Below are positions 6,789 to 11,826 of a stretch of 11,826 nucleotides of DNA, piece after piece; positions within the stretch are counted from its first letter, which is position 1, and each line of letters starts with the position of its first letter. A program made the translations under genes and the position numbers. Source of the stretch: Chloroflexota bacterium (GTDB lineage: Bacteria; Chloroflexota; Anaerolineae; J102); contig PIVW01000146.1 in the NCBI GenBank assembly GCA_003353825.1, positions 1 to 11,826 on the forward strand. The letters run 5' to 3'. The notes beneath the pieces are model-generated. The model was not told the DNA's origin, did not search any database, and saw only the letters and a program-made list of their open reading frames with translations.

Positions 6789-7583
6789 GTGTCCTTAACT
6801 CGACCCACCGGTCCCTTCCGCCGCATGGCTGTCCTCGGTGACAGCATCGCCTACGGAATGTGCGCTGCCCGTCCCGAACGAGAATGGGCGCAAGTCGCCG
6901 CCAATCTGCTGCGTCAGTTTCAGGACGAACCGCTCCGAGTCATGAACCGTGCCCTCCCGGCCGCTGTGATATCACCCCGATGTCCAGGTTACGAAGAATC
7001 GGCAAAACCCAGCCTCATCGAACACCACCAACGTCACGCCATTGAAACCGCACCCGATATAATCATCATTGCCGAGGGTCTCAATGACATGCGTTCTGGG
7101 ATGCCCATCAAAGCCTTCAGCGAAGATCTCGAAACCATTGTCATCGACATCCAACGAGAAACCCAGGCCCTTGTCGTTTTGGTGGGCATTTATCACCAAA
7201 AGTTCGGTTGCGGGGCCAATGATCCCGCCGAATTGCCCATCTGGACACAGTGGAATCCCGATCTTGCCTGGCTTTATAACGAGGCGATCAGCCAGACTGC
7301 CACCAAGCACAACACCCTCTTTGTCGATGCTCTGGCCGTGCTTGGTGGCGCCAACTGGGTTCTCAACCCTGATTGCTGTCATCTCAACGATCTAGGTCAT
7401 GTCTTGATTGGTAACGCTGTATTTCAGACCATCGCCACGGCCTACCCCGGCATGGCTGCCACGACGTTGAAAGCTATCGAAGCCAACAAAATCTCGGTTA
7501 CAAACACGGGCGGAGCCGACACCGACGAACAGATTCAAGCCTGGTGGCAAGCTGCCGCCGCTCGTTTCGGTGTCGAACTCTAG
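6789..7583 (+). CDS. SGNH/GDSL-family hydrolase
   Basis: The product has 264 residues from GTG 6789. A TAA at 6783-6785 in the same frame bars any longer start. The next ATG (6825) would leave only six residues before the catalytic Ser, so GTG is preferred even though no clear ribosome-binding site precedes it. Block I is MAVLGDSIAYG with nucleophile S19, block III is GLND with N99, and block V is DCCHLND with D195 and H198. These supply the Ser-Asp-His triad and an oxyanion Asn. The block II Gly is not evident (VMNRALPAA). No signal peptide is seen, so it probably acts in the cytoplasm on imported material. SGNH enzymes in sugar operons often remove acetyl groups, and deacylation of the transported sugar is a reasonable inference. 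Lipase or other ester specificity cannot be excluded. Confidence 0.82.
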   Translation: MSLTRPTGPFRRMAVLGDSIAYGMCAARPEREWAQVAANLLRQFQDEPLRVMNRALPAAVISPRCPGYEESAKPSLIEHHQRHAIETAPDIIIIAEGLNDMRSGMPIKAFSEDLETIVIDIQRETQALVVLVGIYHQKFGCGANDPAELPIWTQWNPDLAWLYNEAISQTATKHNTLFVDALAVLGGANWVLNPDCCHLNDLGHVLIGNAVFQTIATAYPGMAATTLKAIEANKISVTNTGGADTDEQIQAWWQAAAARFGVEL

Positions 7584-7650
7584 CCCGGCTTCATTTCCTC
7601 CACTCTACCAACACCCCACTCCCAATCTGCTTTCGCCAACTGGAGGTGAC

Positions 7651-7659
7651 AACGATATC
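7651..7659 (+). promoter_or_regulatory. Possible half-operator before the lipoprotein gene
   Basis: AACGATATC matches exactly one half of the palindrome at 1359-1378 as read on its reverse strand, but the second half is absent. It lies 65 bases before the lipoprotein ATG. This may be a decayed or low-affinity site, or chance. The rest of the 140-base gap holds only AAAGGAG (7707-7713), the ribosome-binding site of the lipoprotein gene. Confidence 0.2.
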
Positions 7660-7723
7660 TAGCAACTCCACGCATTACTACTTGACCACCACTCACCCAC
7701 TCTCATAAAGGAGAAGTCCTGAA

Positions 7724-9157
7724 ATGAAACAACGTAGTAAATTATTCATAGTGATGACTGCCGTCCTAGTGATGGCAGTCCTGCTCGGTGCATGCGGTGG
7801 CGGCGAAGAACCAACGCCGGTTCCGCCCACCGAAGCACCCGCGCCGGCGGAAGAGCCCGCGGCAACTGAGGAATCGCTAAGCCCTGACGGTATTCCGTAT
7901 GCGGGTCTTGACAAAGACTTGACTGGTGTTACCATCCGTATGGCCAACATTGGTGGCTCGCCTTACGAAGCCATGTACGATTCGTTCAAAATCTTCGAAG
8001 ATGCCACCGGCGCCAACGTCGAAATCGTCTTCCTGGGCGACGGCTTTGAGATCGACCGCTATCTCAAGACCAACTACGCCGCGGGCACCGTAGACTACGA
8101 CGTGGCCTGGAATCACACCAGTTTCATGGCTCAATACACAAACTTCGTCGAAGACCTGAACCAGTACTTCACGCCTGAAGAATTGGCTGCCTTCAGCCAG
8201 CCCATCATGGAATCGGCCAACATTGACGGGGCCTTGCAGCTTATCCCCCGACATGCCGATATCAGCGCCATGCACTATCGCACCGATCTTTTCGGCGACG
8301 AGGCACTACAGGCCACGTTCGAAGCTGACTACGGATATCCCCTGGCGCCTCCCGCGACTCTGGATGAGATGTACGACATGGCCGAGTTCTTTGTGGGTGA
8401 GGGTGTCGTTGCCTACGGCACCGAATTTGCCGGTAAGGAAGAAGCCCTGGCCGGTCGTTATTACGAAAACCTGGTTGCCAACGGCGGTAACTACTTCGAT
8501 GAGAACCTCGAGCCGATCTTTAATGATGAGGCCGGACAGATGACGGCTCAATGGATGAAAGACCTCTATGACAATGGTCTCATCCCTCCGGATACCACGA
8601 ACTTCCTCTGGCCGGAAGTGGCGCAGAACTTCTGTGACGGCAACATCGCCTTCTATCTGGAGTGGTACGGCTGGTACGGCTACTTCCAGGATCCCGAAAG
8701 CTGCGAAGTGGCCGGCAAGTTCGGCCTCGTCCGTGGCCCGGTGGGCGCAGGCAATATCCACACCGGCTGGGCAGGTGCACATGCCTTCTCGATCCCCAAA
8801 GCCGCCGAAAACAAGGAAGGGGCCGCCCAACTTGTGAAGTTCCTCTCCTCTGAAGCAGTCGCCTACGATGAAGCATCCCGCGGCTCGCTGCCAGTACGGG
8901 ATGATGTGTGGGTGCGCATCATCGCCGATGCCTCCGGTTCCGATGTGGCCCTGGACAAGATCCGCCTGGAGTCCGCTCAGATCCAGATCGCGGAGGACTT
9001 CTTCACCCCGCCGATCTTCGCCGACTGGATATCCTTCACCAACCTCTGGTACCCACAACTGCAAAGCATCATCCTCGGTGATGTCTCGGTCGAAGATGGC
9101 CTGAATCAGGCTGTTGAAGACACACGTGAGATGCTAACAGATTTCGGTTACTACTAG
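7724..9157 (+). CDS. Sugar ABC transporter substrate-binding lipoprotein
   Basis: The product has 477 residues. The N-terminus is a lipoprotein signal: positive MKQRSK, a hydrophobic core, then lipobox LGAC with C24 as the lipidated residue. Residues ~25-55 are a Gly/Glu/Pro/Thr-rich tether of the sort common in Chloroflexota lipoproteins. The remainder is a family 1 extracellular solute-binding protein, with the usual layout from GVTIRMANIGG through GWAGAHAFSIPKAAENKEGAAQLVKFLSS to a C-terminal helical end. It is rich in Trp and Tyr (LEWYGWYGYF), as expected for a sugar-binding cleft. It captures the substrate outside the membrane and passes it to the two permeases that follow. AAAGGAG lies ten bases before ATG. 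A strong hairpin directly after the gene may keep its transcript more abundant than the permease part. The ligand is not known; an oligosaccharide or glycoside is most likely. Confidence 0.92.
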   Translation: MKQRSKLFIVMTAVLVMAVLLGACGGGEEPTPVPPTEAPAPAEEPAATEESLSPDGIPYAGLDKDLTGVTIRMANIGGSPYEAMYDSFKIFEDATGANVEIVFLGDGFEIDRYLKTNYAAGTVDYDVAWNHTSFMAQYTNFVEDLNQYFTPEELAAFSQPIMESANIDGALQLIPRHADISAMHYRTDLFGDEALQATFEADYGYPLAPPATLDEMYDMAEFFVGEGVVAYGTEFAGKEEALAGRYYENLVANGGNYFDENLEPIFNDEAGQMTAQWMKDLYDNGLIPPDTTNFLWPEVAQNFCDGNIAFYLEWYGWYGYFQDPESCEVAGKFGLVRGPVGAGNIHTGWAGAHAFSIPKAAENKEGAAQLVKFLSSEAVAYDEASRGSLPVRDDVWVRIIADASGSDVALDKIRLESAQIQIAEDFFTPPIFADWISFTNLWYPQLQSIILGDVSVEDGLNQAVEDTREMLTDFGYY

Positions 9158-9177
9158 CTACTAGTTTCCTCACACTT

Positions 9178-9206
9178 GGAGCGCCCGGACTCGTTCCGGG
9201 CGCTCC
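9178..9206. terminator. Strong GC-rich hairpin between lipoprotein and permease genes
   Basis: GGAGCGCCCGGA (9178-9189) and TCCGGGCGCTCC (9195-9206) form a perfect 12-bp stem with a CTCGT loop. No T-run follows, so it is not a standard intrinsic terminator. In binding-protein transporter operons such hairpins act as partial attenuators or protect the upstream mRNA from 3' decay, giving more binding protein than permease. That role is inferred from its position. Confidence 0.8.
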
Positions 9207-9225
9207 CCTACTCTGGAAATTGCAT

Positions 9226-10194
9226 ATGGCTTCAACCCAACCCGCCACGCCTCCGGCCCAAGCAGCAGCTAGATCAGAGCCCGAAACAAAACCGAGTAGT
9301 TTTTACCGCATTCAGAGCTGGTTTCCGATCATATTGATTGCGCCAAGCTTGATTGTCATCGCCATGGTCATCATATACCCGGTTGCCTACTCGGTATATG
9401 TTAGCTTCACACCGTTCCATCTCTTGCGCCCGGACACGACCTTTGTCTTCAAGACGGAGACGATGTTTCGTAATTATGTCAAGTTAGCGGGTGATCGGGT
9501 GTTTTGGAAATCAGTGCTCAATACAGTCATCTTCTTGGCTGTAACTGTTAATTTAAGTTTCTTGATCTCGCTGGCGCTCTCGCAACTGATGGCACGGGTC
9601 ACCCGTGGTCAGGGTATCATGCGCACGCTCCTGATGATCCCCATGATGTTTGCGCCCGTACTGGTCGGTTTCCAATTCGCCTGGTTCTTCAATGCCACCG
9701 TCGGTCTGGTGAACAATGCAGCGATGTCGCTGGGCCTGATGACAGACCCCAAGGCATGGCTCGTCGATCAGCCCACCGGCATGATGGCGATCATGACCGC
9801 CACCATCTGGATGAATGTGCCCATGATGACGATCATCTTGCTGGCAGGAACCCTTTCGTTGCCACGCGATGTCTATGAGGCAGCGGAGGTGGATGGCGCA
9901 CCAGCCTGGCAGAAATTCAAGCATATCACCTTGCCCTTGCTCAGGCCCTTCACCCTCATCGCCCTGACCGTGCTCTCGCTGGATGTGGCCCGCGCTTACG
10001 ATGTCGTCCGCATTATGACCGGCGGCGGTCCCGCACACCGTACGGAAATGATCTGGACGAACGCAGGTCGTCTGGCTATCCGTAACTCACAATTTGGTCT
10101 GGCCAGTGCCATGTCAATGATCGGTGTCGTGCTGGGTGTTCTCTTTACTTTGTATCTATTTAAGCAACTTATCAATTCACGGATTGTGTACTAA
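9226..10194 (+). CDS. Sugar ABC transporter permease, MalF/UgpA type
   Basis: The product has 322 residues from ATG 9226. TTG 9220 is two codons upstream, but GGAAA (9215-9219) is placed better for the ATG. A ~25-residue Pro/Ala-rich cytoplasmic leader precedes six hydrophobic segments, the first being FPIILIAPSLIVIAMVIIYP. The cytoplasmic loop that docks the ATPase has the EAA motif EAAEVDGAPAWQKFKHITLP (E218-A219-A220, with the conserved Gly and the LP pair). The later DVVRIMTGGGP block is typical of CUT1 MalF-type permeases. It forms the inner-membrane channel with the next gene product. Its stop overlaps the next start by one base (TAATG), so the two are translationally coupled. No ATPase gene is nearby, which suggests a shared MsmK/UgpC-type ATPase encoded elsewhere. 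Confidence 0.93.
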   Translation: MASTQPATPPAQAAARSEPETKPSSFYRIQSWFPIILIAPSLIVIAMVIIYPVAYSVYVSFTPFHLLRPDTTFVFKTETMFRNYVKLAGDRVFWKSVLNTVIFLAVTVNLSFLISLALSQLMARVTRGQGIMRTLLMIPMMFAPVLVGFQFAWFFNATVGLVNNAAMSLGLMTDPKAWLVDQPTGMMAIMTATIWMNVPMMTIILLAGTLSLPRDVYEAAEVDGAPAWQKFKHITLPLLRPFTLIALTVLSLDVARAYDVVRIMTGGGPAHRTEMIWTNAGRLAIRNSQFGLASAMSMIGVVLGVLFTLYLFKQLINSRIVY

Positions 10195-11060
10195 TGGCAG
10201 CGATTAAAATCAACCGCCGGAAATGGAGTGCAGGGTTCTATAATATCCTTGCCATCGTCGTTCTACTTATGTTCGCTCTTCCGGCAATTTGGATTGTATT
10301 TACTGCATTCAGACCCGGCAACGAAATTAACGTTACGCCGCCCATTTGGATACCGAACAAGCTCACTTTGGACGCGTTCGCTTCGCTTTTCGGATTCAAT
10401 CCTGAAGTCGCCGCGGGTGTCCCGGTTTTCGACTACATGCGAAATTCCATCATCGTTGCCGTGACTGCGACAGTGATTTCCGTATCATTGGGTACCATGG
10501 CAGGGTATGCATTTTCACGTTTCAGGTTCAAGGGACACACTCTTATTTTCTTATTGATCATGCTGTCCCGCGCCGTACCTGGCGTTGCCCTGGGTCTGCC
10601 TCTTTTTTTGCTCATGCGCAATTACCACCTGATCGACACCGTGCAAGGGCTAGCACTTGTGTATGTTGCTATCAACATCCCCTTCACGGCCTGGCTCATG
10701 GATGGCTTTTTCCGGCAGATACCGAAGGAGCTGGATGAAGCGGCTTACATCGATGGATGTGGTCACTGGTCGGCTTTCTGGCGGATCGACTTGCCCCTGG
10801 CCCTGCCGGGCATGGCCGCCGCCGCTATCTTCGCCTTTCTGGCCGCCTGGAACGAATACCAGATCGCCAGTCTTGTGACGAAGACACCCGCATCCAAAAC
10901 CTTCCCTGTCGGCCTGTTCGATTTCACCAGCCAGTTCACGGTGGATTGGCGCGGTATGACTGCCATGTCTGTACTCATGATCATCCCCGCCATCATCTTT
11001 GTCATCCTCACCCAGCGCCGCTTGACCGAAGGCCTGACCTTCGGCGCGGTCAAAGGATAA
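10194..11060 (+). CDS. Sugar ABC transporter permease, MalG/UgpE type
   Basis: The product has 288 residues, a typical MalG-type length. It has a short basic N-terminus, then six hydrophobic segments starting with FYNILAIVVLLMFALPAIWIV. The ATPase-docking loop carries EAAYIDGCGHWSAFWRIDLP (E182-A183-A184, Gly, LP). The ending RRLTEGLTFGAVKG is the common C-terminus of this family (GLTxGAVKG), so the gene is complete. Its ATG shares one base with the stop of the preceding permease. The two make the heteromeric channel of a CUT1 importer for the lipoprotein encoded upstream. The 58 bases after the stop hold nothing I can identify. Confidence 0.94.
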   Translation: MAAIKINRRKWSAGFYNILAIVVLLMFALPAIWIVFTAFRPGNEINVTPPIWIPNKLTLDAFASLFGFNPEVAAGVPVFDYMRNSIIVAVTATVISVSLGTMAGYAFSRFRFKGHTLIFLLIMLSRAVPGVALGLPLFLLMRNYHLIDTVQGLALVYVAINIPFTAWLMDGFFRQIPKELDEAAYIDGCGHWSAFWRIDLPLALPGMAAAAIFAFLAAWNEYQIASLVTKTPASKTFPVGLFDFTSQFTVDWRGMTAMSVLMIIPAIIFVILTQRRLTEGLTFGAVKG

Positions 11061-11118
11061 AACGCTTTAGCGGAATGCGAGGCGCTTAGGCGACTACTAC
11101 GCACAACCCTGGTCAGTC

Positions 11119-11421
11119 ATGACTCCCTCTAACCTCCTTTACGGTGCTATCTTGCGCGGCGATGAACCTGAAACCTGCAAGCAGCTCAAAATCCTGTCTG
11201 CCGCCGACATGTCGGCAGATGAAATTCTAACCGATACATGCATCCCCGCCATCCTGGAAGTAAAACGAAATGTCGAAGCCGGAGAGATGTATATCCCCGA
11301 ACTCCTCATCGCTCAACGAGCCTACCAGGCGTGTATCACAACCCTGCAGCCCGATCTATCGCTGCAAACCTATCAACAAGCCCTCGACCATGCTGAGATC
11401 GATCTATCCTGTTTTTTGTGA
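11119..11421 (+). CDS. Stand-alone cobalamin-cap domain protein
   Basis: This 100-residue protein matches only the N-terminal helical cap of MtaC/MtmC-type corrinoid proteins (B12-binding_2). It aligns without strain with the corrinoid protein at 11591: YGAILRGDEP against YDAVLRGDAP, CIPAILEV against CIPAMTEV, and EMYIPELLIAQRAY against EKFVPEMLIAARAM. Full-length corrinoid proteins are ~210 residues and continue into a Rossmann domain with the cobalt-ligand motif DxHxxG. Here the frame instead ends DHAEIDLSCFL then TGA, and no D-x-H-x-x-G sequence follows in any frame before 11590. It is either a decayed tandem duplicate or a genuine cap-only partner, for example one that helps a corrinoid protein dock. 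No good ribosome-binding site precedes ATG 11119, which favours decay. Confidence 0.7.
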   Translation: MTPSNLLYGAILRGDEPETCKQLKILSAADMSADEILTDTCIPAILEVKRNVEAGEMYIPELLIAQRAYQACITTLQPDLSLQTYQQALDHAEIDLSCFL

Positions 11422-11454
11422 AGCTAGTTTTGCAGACCGTGTGTCTGTGTATCT

Positions 11455-11534
11455 GAAGATTGAAGATTAAAAATTTACACCTTGGGTTCGCAAACTCGGT
11501 CTCGCCAGAAGTCATATCTCAATCTTCAATCTTC
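11455..11534. repeat. 14-bp perfect inverted repeat of GATTGAA heptads
   Basis: GAAGATTGAAGATT (11455-11468) is the exact reverse complement of AATCTTCAATCTTC (11521-11534), with a 52-base spacer. Each arm is two 7-bp units. It lies in the gap between the two corrinoid-protein genes and resembles the hairpin at 5205-5257 in period and sequence. The rest of the gap holds only AAGGAG (11577-11582), the ribosome-binding site for the next gene. Confidence 0.75.
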
Positions 11535-11590
11535 CCGCCCAATCTCAACTACCCAACCCGCAATCAAACCATTTCCAAGGAGCCAAACTC

Positions 11591-11826
11591 ATGAGTATCG
11601 AAACCATCTACGACGCCGTCCTCCGTGGCGACGCCCCCACCGCCAAGGCCGATACCCAGGCCGAACTTGACGCCGGTACCTCAGCCGAAAAAATCCTCAA
11701 CGAAGCCTGCATCCCCGCCATGACCGAAGTGGGCCGCCTCTTTGAGATCGGCGAGAAGTTCGTGCCCGAAATGCTGATCGCCGCCCGCGCCATGAACAGC
11801 AGTATGGAATTGCTCAAACCCCTGTT
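11591..11826 (+). CDS. Corrinoid (cobalamin-binding) protein, 3' end outside window
   Basis: Seventy-eight codons are visible before the window ends. The sequence is the helical cap of a methyltransferase corrinoid protein: IYDAVLRGDAP, EKILNEACIPAMTEVGRLFEIGEKFVPEMLIAARAM, then LLKPL, the point where the Rossmann domain with DxHxxG would begin in MtaC/MtmC/MttC-like proteins. Such proteins carry the methyl group on cobalt between a substrate methyltransferase and an acceptor methyltransferase, in the cytoplasm. AAGGAG ends eight bases before ATG, a strong start that contrasts with the weak one of the cap-only gene upstream. Its place at the end of an operon with three URO-D domains supports a corrinoid-dependent methyl-transfer pathway. 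The cobalt-binding half is not seen. Confidence 0.88.
   Translation, partial: MSIETIYDAVLRGDAPTAKADTQAELDAGTSAEKILNEACIPAMTEVGRLFEIGEKFVPEMLIAARAMNSSMELLKPL

Noticed and set aside
8306..9064. Minus-strand open frame of 252 codons opposite the lipoprotein gene
   Set aside because: The plus strand has a clear binding-protein sequence. The antisense peptide shows no domain and is a codon-bias shadow.
9178..9206. Full intrinsic terminator ending the operon after the lipoprotein gene
   Set aside because: The stem is strong but no T-run follows, and the permeases that need the lipoprotein start 20 bases later, so complete termination is unlikely.

Overview
The window looks like a catabolic locus from a Chloroflexota bacterium (Anaerolineae/Caldilineae type). 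This is inferred from the substrate-binding lipoprotein, whose lipobox is followed by a Pro/Glu/Thr-rich tether, from the moderately GC-rich composition, and from gaps filled with 7-bp-period repeats. No rRNA, tRNA, CRISPR array or transposase is visible.

Layout. Bases 1-457 hold the 3' end of an unrecognised reading frame. Its first ~240 bases are AT-rich and unlike the rest, and the composition changes sharply near 240. Bases 559-1181 are a broken DUF6544-type membrane protein gene: its N-terminal and apparent C-terminal ends are joined out of frame. From 1317 everything runs on the + strand as one apparent operon. It starts with a promoter/operator and a LacI-type repressor fused to a uroporphyrinogen-decarboxylase-fold (URO-D) domain (1414-3663). 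Next come a stand-alone URO-D protein overlapping the repressor stop (3660-4736), an L-rhamnose mutarotase-like protein (4866-5204), a second stand-alone URO-D protein (5300-6469) and an SGNH/GDSL esterase (6789-7583). A CUT1-type sugar ABC importer without its ATPase follows (lipoprotein 7724-9157, permeases 9226-10194 and 10194-11060). The locus ends with a protein that is only a cobalamin-cap domain (11119-11421) and the start of a second corrinoid protein cut by the window edge (11591-11826).

How the parts may work together (inference). URO-D-fold proteins of the MtaA/CmuA type move methyl groups to or from corrinoid proteins. Here three URO-D domains and two corrinoid-protein reading frames sit with a sugar importer, a sugar mutarotase and an esterase. 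The simplest reading is uptake of a decorated, O-methylated (perhaps also O-acylated) deoxysugar or glycoside. The SGNH enzyme would remove an ester group, a URO-D methyltransferase would move the O-methyl group to a corrinoid protein, and the freed sugar would be isomerised and catabolised. The first gene may sense the substrate: its URO-D domain keeps the metal-site histidine but has lost both cysteines, so it looks more like a ligand- or partner-binding module than an active zinc methyltransferase. The substrate is not proven by the sequence.

The gaps carry two families of heptameric repeats. One (CGTGTTG-like) starts two bases after the stop codons of both stand-alone URO-D genes; the other (GATTGAA/GATTAGA-like) forms inverted repeats after the mutarotase and cap-domain genes.
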